The notes under the pieces: generated by a model | Database searches by the model: none | What the model saw: only the letters and a program-made list of their open reading frames with translations | Told to the model about the DNA's origin: nothing | Translations under genes and position numbers: made by a program | Part shown: in pieces, positions 32,117 through 42,727 of the stretch | Position numbering within the stretch: the first letter of the stretch is position 1 | How the letters are laid out: each line of letters opens with the position of its first letter | From: Rhizopus arrhizus | Lineage: Eukaryota; Mucoromycota; Mucoromycetes; Mucorales; Rhizopodaceae | Direction: 5' to 3' | Assembly (NCBI GenBank): GCA_024220505.1 | Contig: JAKZZE010000014.1 | Location: 682,001 to 746,000 of the forward strand | DNA: 64,000 nucleotides

Positions 32117-33282
32117 CATCTGGTCTCTTATCATAGTTTTTAAGATCGGTTTTTGTGTTTAACCTATTAAATGAATAAAGAATTAAATATACTGCCTAAT
32201 AAATTGTTTCAGAATTCATTTTACCATAAGAATAACTGCGATTTTTCTGGCTTGTGAAAAAGTGGCGATAGAATAGGTTGCAAATACCCATTAATTAACT
32301 CTGTCTCCTCCACCTTATGTTCCAACAAATTTTCGGGGAAGAATATTCAATCTAAACAATTAAAGTTATATAAATTAAAACGCGCTGCATATTATATGTT
32401 TACAAATCTTACAAATTAATAAGAACATCTACAAGTTTTCTATCTTGTTTGGAAGCTTTCTTATAAATATCAAACAGTGCCAACTTAATCGAATTCCTTT
32501 CATCCTTTTCAACGTTAAAGCACTAAACAAAAAGTGTGAGTAATAATCATAAATTAAGACTATTGTATCTTACACCAAATAATTCTGTAATATCATTGAA
32601 AATATGTCTTTCAACTTTTACATCAGAAATGTAATTGTTAAGCATATTTTTGTGAAGTTCCTCCATGTCTATTTGTTCATACGTGTGGTTTTTTTTTTTA
32701 ATAAAACAACATTTTGAAGTGAGCTGCGGGCGAACAGTGTGTCATTAATTATGTTACATTGAATCAAAACTTTTTTACTTACATTATTTCAAACATGTTG
32801 CTATTAACAAATAATCCATCTGTTTTTGCTTTTGAAAATGATTTATATTGAAATTTTCTGAATTCTTGAAGATATGAAGGCGTCTCTTCACTTAAGATAC
32901 ATTATACTCCTCTGGATTTTGAACTGGTATTTGCTTTTGACACCAATGTGATATTTATGGTTTATAATATAAAAGAGTACTAAGTCAATCAACAAATATA
33001 AAAATAAGTGAGACTCAAAGTAGATTGTCCTTTATTCAAGTTAAAAATATGAGGGTATTTATACTTTTCTATCCACGGCTAAATAATAGTAGTCACAGTA
33101 TATGATTATTGATATTAGATGATAAATTATTTATTGTTTGACAACTTTTTATCAAAAAGTAACTATTAATCCTGATCCAGGAACTTGTTATATTCTGGAG
33201 TGGATCGGGACATAATTTTATTTGACGTGGCATAATACAATGTCCGATATTCCCAATTTGGACAATCATTGTTCGTAGTAAC

Positions 33283-33732
33283 TTACATTATTACTTTATT
33301 ACTTGTGTAAATACCACAATATCTTTGGGCAAACTGCTGATAAATGGCTTCTTTCTGTTCCTTCGTGAGGGTAAAGGTTACATTGGAGTCCACATTATTA
33401 TTGTTGTTATAGTCACTGTTAGAAACTGACATAAGTAACTCCACGATGCGCGACTTGGAAAGTTCTAGGGAAAAGGGAAAAATTATTTTTTTATTAAAGG
33501 AAAATAAAGCGTGGCTCAGAGAGCTAGTACCACATTGGAAGACGAATAGGAGCCATCTAATTATTTTTGACTTGTGGTCAATTATTTTTGAGTAAACGCC
33601 AATTTTCATAGGTTTGACTGGATAATCCTGAGGATTAAGAATGAATAATTTATGCAAGACGAGTATTTCCATAAAAGGTAGTTTTGACTTATTGATTTGG
33701 AGGAAGGGAGGAACGATCGATAGAATGTTCAT
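33283..33732 (-). CDS. Small protein of unknown function, possibly OB-fold
   Basis: Two exons (33732-33531, 33464-33283) join in phase to 127 residues. The first exon reads ILSIVPPFLQINKSKLPFME and continues with ILNPQDYPVKPMKIGVYSKI. The P..F..K..V.EIL...YPVK..KI pattern loosely recalls the first strands of the Stn1 OB-fold (telomere CST complex), but the key DDGTG region is absent, so this is only a guess. The second exon has a poly-Asn stretch (NNNNN) and TKEQKEAIYQQFAQRY. The frame stops right at an AT|GTAAGT sequence, so another 3' exon is possible. It lies upstream of, and divergent from, the Swa2-like gene. Confidence 0.45.
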   Translation of the reverse strand: MNILSIVPPFLQINKSKLPFMEILVLHKLFILNPQDYPVKPMKIGVYSKIIDHKSKIIRWLLFVFQCGTSSLSHALFSFNKKIIFPFSLELSKSRIVELLMSVSNSDYNNNNNVDSNVTFTLTKEQKEAIYQQFAQRYCGIYTSNKVIM

Positions 33733-33810
33733 TTTGATGTGTCTTTTAAAAGTTTTGGTTTTTATTGGCTAAAAAAATTCATTATAAAAAAAAACATAAA
33801 ATGACCATTT

Positions 33811-33842
<32 letters not shown>

Positions 33843-34139
33843 ATCACTATTCAATCCTTTGCGACTCAATTCTTCAAAACTTAATCCTTCAAGATTTTTT
33901 CTCTTCAAAGAGCGCATGCTTAACGAGAAAAGTCTCAATGAAGTGACTCAATTTATTGTATTTTGCACACTTGGATTGTGGCGAGAAAAAGGCGATAATT
34001 TATTCCCAGAATTTCGTGATACTTTATCTCAGACAAAAGGAATGGAATGTCAGCACGTCAATTCTAAAAGCAAATTTATAAATTCCGCTACAAGCCAATC
34101 CATTCTTATCCTTTTCCTTTTCTTACTTTATTCTATCCC

Positions 34140-35372
34140 ATGACGATTCAAAAGATAGCCCAGAATGATAGGATATTGACACAATTAATTCATATGGGAT
34201 TCAGTCTTGATGATTCTCAAAAGGCAATCGCTGCCTGTACATCAACCATCACTTTACAACATATTCTTGATATTCTTCTACAAAACACACAACCTAAAGC
34301 TTCCTCACCCGAGCAGCAGGTACCACTAGAAAGCAACGGGTTGAAAAATGAAGGGTATGAAAGCATATCACTCAAAAATACAAAAATACAAGAAAAGAAA
34401 GGAAGACAAGAAAAAAGAATACCAGAGAGTGAGAAGGAAAGAAAAGAAGGCAACTTGTATTTCAATCGAGGTCAATTTGACGATGCTGAACTATCTTATT
34501 CACTTGCCATGGCCACACTACCAGCTGGCCACAACCGATTAGTACTCTTGTGTAATAATCGAGCGGCTACAAGGTTGAAGCTTGGTCAGTATCAAGATTG
34601 TCTTGATGATTGTTCAACCGCGATTCAATTGGCCAGTAGAAATATGCAATCACAGGCCGAATTGATCGAGGGAGTTGGTTCATGGAAGTCACAGTGGTTG
34701 AAGGCTTTGTATAGAAAGGCATGCGCTCTTGAGGGCTTGAAACTTTATGAGGCTGCTATTCATGTTTATGAAGAGTATGCAAAAGTAGATGGAACTCGTC
34801 GTCCGATCGTCATACAGGGTATAGCAAGATGTCAGCAGGCCAAAAAGGATAGCATGTCCAGGAAAGAAAGAAATGAAAAGCCAAGATCATTTTCGGATAA
34901 AATCATACCAAAAAAGGAGCAACAGGAATCCTTGAATAAAGATGAGATCCAAGTCAGTAAATCTGTTAGAGAAATGCGAGAAAGAGAAAAAAAGAAGGAG
35001 GCAGAAGAAGTAGAACGATTGGAAAAGGAAGATAAGGTGAATGCTCAATTGATCATGTGGAAAACTGGGAAAGAAAGAAATCTGAGAGCTCTACTAGGAT
35101 CATTAGAGTTGATTTTGTGGTCAGGTATTCAGTGGAAAGGAGTGACAATAAATGAACTGTTGGAGCCAAGGAAATGTAAAATGATGTACATGAAAGCTAT
35201 TTCAAAAGTGCACCCTGATAAAGTAAGTTGAATACAAAAGAAAAAAAAAAGACTGACATCCTTACTTTAGCTTTCTTCAAAAGCGACTGTCGAACAAAAA
35301 TTACTTGCTAGTGGCATATTCACTACCTTAAACCAAGCTTATGATACCTTTAGAACAGATAATAATTTATAG
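34140..35372 (+). CDS. SWA2: Auxilin-like Swa2 (UBA-TPR-J protein)
   Basis: Two exons (34140-35222, 35271-35372) give 394 residues. Order of domains: a UBA domain at about 8-47 (LTQLIHMGFSLDDSQKAIAA), a charged linker, TPR repeats at about 100-235 (KEGNLYFNRGQFDDAELSYS, LCNNRAATRLKLGQYQDCLD, KALYRKACALEGLKLYEAA) and a coiled charged stretch. A C-terminal J domain follows, with the HPDK motif at about 358-361 split from helix IV by the intron. UBA-TPR-J is the layout of yeast Swa2/Aux1. That protein recruits Hsc70/Ssa to strip clathrin from vesicles, and also acts in cortical ER inheritance. The protein is shorter than the yeast one (about 670 residues), mostly because the N-terminal clathrin-binding extension is missing. 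Confidence 0.85.
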
Positions 35373-36138
35373 CAATAAACCTGTCATTTTCTTCTAGTTT
35401 GTATATAAACACAACAATATCTCACACCTACACCTCTTTATGTTACTCAGCCATATTCAACCTAATCTCTAATTCAATTTTAAAAAAAAAAAAAATGTCC
35501 AGCAATGTCATGAGATCCAATTCTTTGGAAAATGTCCAAATAAAAAATTCAGTTGATCAAGATTTTATCTATTAGCGTGTTTCAATCAACGCAATAGGAT
35601 ATAGACGAACTAAAGTATTACACAAAGATAGCAAGAGGGAAAAGGAACACAATGGGAAATCAGAGAAACTTACTAATGAACCCTATTTTATTACAAACTA
35701 CAAGCGATCTCATCATAAACCATATATTCTCATTTTTCTATTGTCTCTTTTTTTTTTTTTTTTCTTTTTTTTTTCTTGGCATAAACTGATAATCTATAAA
35801 TTACGCTCACCTAAAATAAGATTTTTTTTTTTTTTTGCCCTGAATTATCCTTTGTATCTCAGAAAAAGAAGCAAATCATTTTCTACTTACAAAATAAAAG
35901 AATAACAAAGATAAGTCGCACTTTTTTTTTTTTTTTAATATTCAGGTACTTGATATGAGAGATGAAGTTTCATTTAAAAACAGTGAACAACTAAAAATAG
36001 AATAAGAAAAAAAAAAAAAAAATCAGAAATTAAAAAAAGGCTGTAAAGTATCGCAATGTCACACAAATATTTAGGCATAATAACATCTTTTCTCCTTTTA
36101 TTTCAATTTCTTTCTTTCTTTCTTTTCTCTTTTGAATA
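35373..36138. other. Intergenic stretch rich in T and A runs
   Basis: About 770 bp between two genes on the plus strand, with several homopolymer runs (for example about 35749-35775, 35822-35836 and 36008-36022). No ORF or RNA gene recognised. Confidence 0.4.
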
Positions 36139-38262
36139 ATGACAACTCAATTAGATCATATGCTTTACGACCTTGAAAAACAAGTACATGAATTTAATTT
36201 GGTATAAAATAATAAAATATATTTTATTTATTTATTTATTGTTTTTATAGAATTTAAATGAACGTGAACCAGTCTTGACAGATATTGTTCAATCAGGTAA
36301 TAATAATAATAGATTAGATATTAAACATAGATTGACTAGAGAAAAGAACAGAAAGACGCCATCCCAAATATGAAAACAACGTGTCTTTACAACAAAACTC
36401 AGACAAACATGACGATGATGTTACGATTGGAAGTATGTTACAACGCTCAGCTACAGTGGGCAGTCGACGTACACCAAATGAAAATGTCGGCTTGAGGCAT
36501 TCAAAATCAGTGAGAGGATTGGTCAGAAGCACAAGTAATACAAACATGAGAAAAAAGTTTAACGATCCATCCATTCCTCCAGTCCCTCCTTTACCCAACG
36601 AACAAGACTTGCAAAAAGTATTGCTTGAAACTGAGCAACAATCAAAAACAGAAAATAATCGAATTGAGGTAAAATAAGGGGGGGAAAGAAAAGAGAATGA
36701 AATTAAACCGCCTCTTTTTTTTTTTTTGTAGACATCACCCACATTAGAGATGAACAGTAATACAGGCCATGTACAAAATATAAAGACTTTAAATACAAGA
36801 ATATACATTGATGATGCTAATAATCATCGAGTTGTACAATTAACTAATCTTTTGACATCTGCTATGGTGATACAGTATTTGAAAAAGAAGGGTCTGCTGG
36901 ACCCTTCAAACGATTGGACATTATTTGAAATTGCAAATAGTCATCATGTTGGTAAATACATCCATGACTTATAATGTTCCTTTGTTCATCTTGTCAATAG
37001 AACGTCCACTGAGAGAATGGGAGCTTGTATTTGATATTGTGAGTACTTGGGAGCCTGATGGAAATAATGCACTTTTAGTCAAGAAATATTCATACCATCA
37101 CACACTCACATCAGAGGTAATGAATAAGCTATAAACAAAGAAAGAAGGTCTAATGATCTGCAGAGCATCTTTCAAAAAACAATTCAACCCATGTACGGTT
37201 GGCTATTGATTGAATACAAGAAAGGAAAATGGCAGAAACGATACTGTTTTGTTAAAGACAATGCTATTTATCATGCTAAAGACAAGGTACTGTTCATCTA
37301 GAGTTGAACAAAACAACTAACTTTCGAAAAGGGAGCAAGTTCTTCTATTTTATGTCATTTGGCTTCCTATGATGTCTATACTTTACTGCAACCATTAAAG
37401 ATGAGTCCCACACCCTTTGTGTTTGCTATTAGAGCACAAGATAGGGCAAGTATCTTTGAAAAAGAAGGTGATTATATTCGCTTTATGGCAACAGAAGACC
37501 AAGAAGAAATGAAACAGTGGGTTCTAAGCATAAGGCATGCAAAGGTAATAGCATACTTTATAAGACTTTCTTGTATTTAATACTTGTAATAAATAGAGCC
37601 AAATTCAATATCAATATCATCCTAACCGAGTCGCTCATCCTTTGGTATCAATCCAGAATGAAGAGAAAAAAACACAGGACGACAGCAGCCCAACCACACC
37701 ACTGTTACGCAGACAGAAATCGACCAAGGTATTCCCTACCATGTCTCGTAGTGAATCAAGTCGTAGATTAGATGATAAAAAGAAACCAAGAGCACTCACA
37801 CGCAATCCTACCATCAAAAGGGACGAAGACAGTCCACTGATCGATTGCTTTGATCCACCCAAGTTCATCAAAGGATCTCTACTCGCTCAGGAAAAAGAAG
37901 GACAGCAGCAGACGAACGAAGAAAACAATACGCTCATTCAAATTGATGATAAAGTCAAATTCGCTAAAGGATCTTTACTTGCTCAAAAAGAAAAGGATGT
38001 GCCTGCAAAGATCAAGCGATCAAAAAGTGTCCGAGAGTTACCTTCGGCAGCAGAACATAGTGAGGGAGGTATGAGTCGCAGGCATATGTCATTAAGAAGA
38101 AAACCCACAGTGAAGAAGCTAAATGATGCTGTGCCTTTACCTTCCAACAGTAACACACTGCTTCAATTGGACGATACACCCGAGTCGTTTCATTCAAGAG
38201 AATTACACGGTCGTCATGTAAAACCCTTGTTGAATTTTGATGAACGTGCTTCAAGAAGATGA
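36139..38262 (+). CDS. RA-PH domain adaptor protein (MRL/Grb7-like layout)
   Basis: Eight exons (36139-36201, 36251-36296, 36340-36668, 36732-36951, 37001-37116, 37164-37286, 37332-37544, 37597-38262) close in phase to 591 residues. The N-terminus is short and polar, with a proline stretch (PSIPPVPPLPN). A Ras-association-like domain lies at about 165-255 (IYIDDANNHRVVQLTNLLTS, LREWELVFDIVSTW). It is followed directly by a PH domain at about 262-370 (MYGWLLIEYKKGKWQKRYCF, FVFAIRAQDR, MKQWVLSIRHAK). The tail of about 220 residues is basic and Ser-rich, with repeated KF(I/A)KGSLLAQ units. RA directly followed by PH is the arrangement of RIAM, lamellipodin and the Grb7 group. Those proteins link Ras-type GTPases and phosphoinositides to actin or signalling. 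The equivalent role here is inferred from the layout only. Confidence 0.75.
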
Positions 38263-38283
38263 TGATAAAAATAAATTTATTCT

Positions 38284-38777
38284 TTATTGATGAAAATCAG
38301 TGTTTAAACTTGAGGGAGATGCTGTATTCTTGTCTTGTGTAGTGTTTTGTATATTGTCTTGATGATAATTTTCATTGTTTGGTAATTTTCCAGCTTCTTG
38401 TAATTCAGCAATTTCAGCAGCAGCTTTAACAACGCGTTCAATAAACAATGCTTTTTTTTTTCTCACGACTTACTTAGAAATCGACCTCCAGGACCTCTTG
38501 GGCGCCGCATAGCATGTTTATGTCTACTTTCATGAAGATAAGGTTTTCTTGTTCTCTCGAGTTTATGCATTTCTTCCAGTTTTAAACGAGCAGCACGTCT
38601 TTTGAGAATACGGTGATATTGTTTGGCGTTTACATACAAAGGTTCTTCTTCTACTGTAGACTGTTGAGGAGGTTGTGTTTGTGGTTGTGGTGGTTGTGGT
38701 GGTTGGGTTATGATCACTTCACCATTCGTACCTCTATAAATAATATTACCTCCTTGGGCTGGTTGACTATTCATCAT
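38284..38777 (-). CDS. HAP2: CCAAT-binding factor subunit NF-YA/Hap2
   Basis: Two exons (38777-38474, 38423-38284) give 147 residues from ATG 38777. The NF-YA core is complete. The subunit-association helix is [20 protein letters not shown]. The DNA-binding part has [20 protein letters not shown], and across the intron [12 protein letters not shown] Pro/Gln linker precedes the core. The intron is fixed by the conserved GGRFLTAAEI reading. NF-YA binds the CCAAT box in the nucleus together with the NF-YB and NF-YC histone-fold pair. The start is not certain. The ATG lies just after a TTTTTTTGACAG acceptor-like sequence (38788), so an upstream exon may exist, which would suit the rather short N-terminus. 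Its stop codon is 21 bp from that of the convergent RA-PH gene. Confidence 0.9.
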
Positions 38778-38990
38778 AAGGGCGGAACCTGTCAAAAAAA
38801 GGTTGAGTGGATATGATAGGGCAATACTCTCTCCCAATAAGAACCGTCTGTTGGCAAAAAAAAAGAGAGTGTAAAGGAGACCAACAAAAAAGTTTTCTAT
38901 TTGGTGGGAAAATTCAATAGGATACTCTGACGTTGCATTCGGAGTTGATAAATAAGGATTAAAAAAGGAAATGGACCTTGCTCTTCATCA

Positions 38991-40100
38991 ATGAAAACTT
39001 TTTTTATGAACGCTTTCCAAGTCTATGCTCACCATAACGAAATTTATTTACATGTCAAACAGCATACAGATAATAGCCAGAAATGGATTGTACAATTAAT
39101 ATCCAAACAGAAGGCTGATCAGCACGATTTGGACCTTTTACATAAAATATTAAAACACACCCGATCCTGTCATCTGTGTCCTGCAAAGCAGCTTATGGAG
39201 GAAATTAAATCTTTTATTCTATCACAACTGGACATCTCAACGCAAAAGCCCACCCTGCCACTACTCGTTTGTCTGATCGATCTCGTCAAGAATCATGCTC
39301 TTGATTGTGATCATTGGCTGATAGAGATGGCTTGCTCTCTGTGGTATGAACCATCGATCAACACTGTCAGAAAGGCCATGGAACTCTGCAGACGAGTACA
39401 AGACAGGCTGGAAGAGGCGGATGTTACGCTTGTGACACACATCCTTCGTTACATCTCACACTGTCAATCCTCACTTGACATGCAGGACATTGACCGTTTT
39501 CGATCTGGGGAATACACTGAATTCTTTTATACACCCACCTCCATCGTGTGTGATAGGGAATGCATCAAGTTATTAGTACAAATCATCCTGTCCTTGTTAT
39601 TCAAGTTGTCCAATCATGCCATCTCACAGCAATTGACCGATAAGGCACAAGAGATCTATGCTCTGAATCCATCGGCATTTTTACCCCTCTTGTTTGATAT
39701 CTGTTGTGCCAACGATGACGATACGATTCAGATCTTAAATACCGTACTCTTGCTATTTCAAGAACGACCCGAGACACACGTCTTTTTTGAATCTCTTCAG
39801 ATCAATCCACACATACTTTTTACTTTTTTTGTCTATCGATGCGGTAGCTCGCATGATATCTTGATTGATTTGCTCTTGGAAAACGATTCAGATTTCCTCT
39901 CGTACTTTCACCAATACATCATCTATGCTCAAAAGGACATTTCTACCTTCAAGTCATCCCTCACCTACATCGATCTGGATACCCTACAGGCTATTTTGAT
40001 CAATACAATACGAGTATTAGAAGGAAATGGGTTTCCTTACAACACGAAACCACTGATAAAAAGGTTAACACAATTACAAGACCAGCTGTTTGGTGTTTAA
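38991..40100 (+). CDS. Lines-homologue-like protein
   Basis: An intronless frame of 369 residues, mostly alpha-helical and Leu-rich, with Cys-rich spots (HTRSCHLCPAKQ). The C-terminal block (SHDILIDLLLENDSDFLSYF, HQYI) resembles the conserved end of the Lines family, whose members have an armadillo-like helical fold and no known enzyme activity. The match is to one motif and to overall character, so the name is tentative. No membrane segment or signal peptide. The gene starts 213 bp from the divergent NF-YA ATG, and its 3' end faces the Rsc9-like gene 112 bp away. Confidence 0.55.
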   Translation: MKTFFMNAFQVYAHHNEIYLHVKQHTDNSQKWIVQLISKQKADQHDLDLLHKILKHTRSCHLCPAKQLMEEIKSFILSQLDISTQKPTLPLLVCLIDLVKNHALDCDHWLIEMACSLWYEPSINTVRKAMELCRRVQDRLEEADVTLVTHILRYISHCQSSLDMQDIDRFRSGEYTEFFYTPTSIVCDRECIKLLVQIILSLLFKLSNHAISQQLTDKAQEIYALNPSAFLPLLFDICCANDDDTIQILNTVLLLFQERPETHVFFESLQINPHILFTFFVYRCGSSHDILIDLLLENDSDFLSYFHQYIIYAQKDISTFKSSLTYIDLDTLQAILINTIRVLEGNGFPYNTKPLIKRLTQLQDQLFGV

Positions 40101-40212
40101 TAAATAAAATTTTTCCCTTTATTCCTTTCCTTGTTTTATTTCATATGAGAGAAAAGAGGGGGGATGGTGTGCAAATATTTATATGTTCATAGTATCTACA
40201 AGAAAAAAAATT

Positions 40213-42549
40213 TCATGAAAAATGAGAGCAAATAGACCAAATCTTGCCTGCCAATCTTGGTCTTGATTCTGCGATCGAGTGCAATTCCTTTTCGAATGGT
40301 TTTAAATAACCTGCGCCTTCAGGATCTTGGGATATACAATCTAATAAAAAGCAAGCGGCCAAGGCGATGCCTTGTACATCTTGATTGCAATCCACACTTT
40401 CTATAGATTCCAGTGAGGAAGAGGAAGATGGTGTAGAAGGAGATGAGCTCAATTCGGGGCTAGGACAGCGAGTTTCAGGGATATAGACGTGGGTTTGGAG
40501 GTGAGATAGAAAGGCGTCCTTGTTGGAACTATAGCCTGTACAGGAGGACCACTGGCAATAGTATTCTTCTTCGGCTCCTGTAGATGAGATGTGGCTGGAA
40601 AAAACGTGCTTTTGAAGCGTAAAGGCGTCTGTAAATGAATATGAACAATTGTGCCACTCGCATGTAAAATGGGGTTCTGTACACAAATGGTTGAGTGATG
40701 CTTATTTACTAACTTTTAAGGGAGACTTACGATCCTGTAGAATGTTTGTCTTCATCTGAATGCCAATGATATCTAAGCCTTGAATAACCGGACCGTTGAT
40801 CTTTTGTACGCAATTCTTGGAATAAGCAGACGAAAAGGCGATCTTGATAACTGTATAAAATCCTTCATCTTTAGTGCTTTTTCTAACCTAAACCTTGCCT
40901 CATAAAGCATATAAATATCGTCAATGGACAGAACGCTACTTTGGTCCGCTACTTCAAATTTATCCTTCAACCTATTTTCAAAACATAAGCATTCTTCTTA
41001 TTTTTTCTTAATCCATCCGATTTACCATCCCAAACATCGAAACGGTTCATCCAAATTATGGTATATTGTTAAATCCGGCATACGTGGTATCGCTGATTTT
41101 GTCTGCCCTTTAAACATCTTGGCCGAATCGGGCGAGAGCAAAGCCCAATCCTGCTGCACAAAGCGTGTTGTAAAATATTTTGACTTGGTCAATAAAAGTG
41201 CAATCAATAAATTAAATACGCCGCCGTGGCAAAGCTTTAGAAATTCGTGTCGACACTCTGCAGATATCTTGACATACTGATACGTGTACTCCAACACGGT
41301 ACCTACCAATTCCTCATCATCTGCCAACAACATCTGGCTTGTCAATTCCAATACAGGGCTGTGTGCCAAGTGTGTATGATTCTCGGACGAAACAGAGAGC
41401 CAGGTGAGGGTCCGAATGGATCCAATCAGCATGTATCGATCGTGCGCTGTAATCAATTTATAAAGCGAGACCAAGAATGGATCCTCATTTGAGACCAGTT
41501 GTATATGGGGTGCAATGTTTTCCAAGATGTCGACCGAATGCCTTCCAATTTCAACATGACCAGCCATGAGGGCGATTTCCAAGCTTTGCAAGATCACATT
41601 GTTGACGGATTGTGTGTTTGAGAGGACGATGACGCATTCCTTAATGAATGAAAAGTTGCGCAAAGTATGAAGCACCTTGAGCACAGTACTCAGTTCCGGA
41701 CTGCTATCGTGGTGTCCATGATCATTTTCGCCCATGATTTGATCAATCACGCTGTAATTCATTTGACGGGCGTGATAAGCTGTGGCGAGTTGCATTAAGC
41801 CTGTCTCGGCTAAGGAAATCAGCGTTTCTAATAAGAGTGGGGTGGTACCCAGATCAATTTTTTGAGGACATTCGAATGAATACTGAACCACTTGGTTAAG
41901 GGCCCATTCGATATCTGATTTTCTTCCAAACTGTAAAGCAAACAGAATACGATCTTTCTCTGTCACATGATTGTGTGTAAGGTTTTTTACAAGCGCGTTG
42001 CTACTGGATGGTTTCTTTGGTCTGGTAGGTGTCTTTTTTTCAACTTGTCGGTAAGCTTTTCCAGCCAATGTTGAAGCTCTGTGTGCATGAGGCCCCAATA
42101 GTTCTTTGGGTGGCTGCCAAGCTTTATTCCATACTTTTTCTTCTTCATAACCAAGCTACGTATATTATAAGATCAGAATGAGGCTGCAATTGAATACTTA
42201 TACGCGTTTTTACCAAGTTGCGAATGTATACACCTTTTAGAATGTATGCACTGTTGGTACATGTCGAACGAAAATTGAATAGATTTCCCACTTGTTTCCA
42301 ACCTCTATTTTTCGTTACTTCGTCAAATCCTCCGGCATCTACAACGACTTGAAATATTTTATAAAGATCTAGTCTTCTTCCACCTAATACTGGTTCAGCA
42401 ACTAAACGTGTTCTATCCTAAGGTGTTAAGCATTGTTTAATGTATAACATGCTCAATATATACCCTTTAGACTCATGAAACTGTTGAAGCTCTTGAATAA
42501 ACTTGACATATTCCGGTGTGCGGTCTATTGTATCGGGCAAGTGGACCAT
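40213..42549 (-). CDS. RSC9: Rsc9/ARID2-like subunit of a SWI/SNF-type chromatin remodeller
   Basis: Exons 42549-42464, 42412-42214 and 42155-41026 join in phase. They encode an ARID DNA-binding domain (about 10-95; YVKFIQELQQFHESKG, EPVLGGRRLDLYKIFQVV, WKQVGNLFNF) and a long helical repeat region (LVKNLTHNHV onward). An exon from 40971 (WLKDKFEVADQSSVLSIDDI, then YMLYEA) begins an RFX-type winged helix. A piece ending at 40731 continues it (KINGPVIQGLDIIGIQMKTN). The last exon, 40676-40213, has two C2H2-like fingers (FTCEWHNCSYSF..H..SH and YYCQWSSCTGYS..H..TH). ARID, helical repeats, RFX-like domain and zinc fingers are the layout of ARID2 and Rsc9. The join near 40890-40846 does not close in frame with any GT-AG pair I could find, so one base may be missing or the site is unusual. 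The protein would act in the nucleus on nucleosomes. Confidence 0.8.
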
Positions 42550-42727
42550 TTTATTGAAGAAAGGTTTTCCTTTTCTTCCTTCTAAACTGGTTTAATTTTT
42601 GCAAGTGTTGTGTCTCTGTCAAGTAAATGAGAATTTCAAAAAAAAAAGCTTAAATACAAGAGCAGAAAAAAAAAAAGACCGAATGTGGCTTAAAATAAAA
42701 AATGGTGTGTGTGTGCCTGAATTTTAT

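Larger units (their letters stand above)
31464..32700 (-). pseudogene. Second copy of the expanded family, interrupted by a U6-like insertion
   Basis: Exon-like blocks on the minus strand, 5' to 3': EQIDMEELHKNM..ITELFG (about 32685-32578); FNVEKDERNSIKLALFDIYK (about 32522-32400); ENLLEHKVEETELINGYLQP (about 32335-32230); LNTKTDLKNYDKRPDGGCVL (32161-32101), continuing after the insertion with IEKRRISQYTGFVEVKADYQ to QAIG (31972-31807); and, after a GTAAAG...CTAG intron, LNITAYGFTQHASGASVMFE to 31464. RPDG, GFVEVK, DLLRLALF, QAIG and FEL..CSASL.DL..F line up with the copy at 1213-1990. Without the 112-bp insert and one copy of the 16-bp repeat the RPDGGCVLIEKRR frame is continuous. The insertion disrupts it, so I call this a pseudogene. 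Family function unknown. Confidence 0.5.

Noticed and set aside
33859..34143. 94-codon ORF directly upstream of the Swa2-like gene
   Set aside because: No domain and no splice join in phase with the UBA start at 34140; treated as 5' leader sequence.
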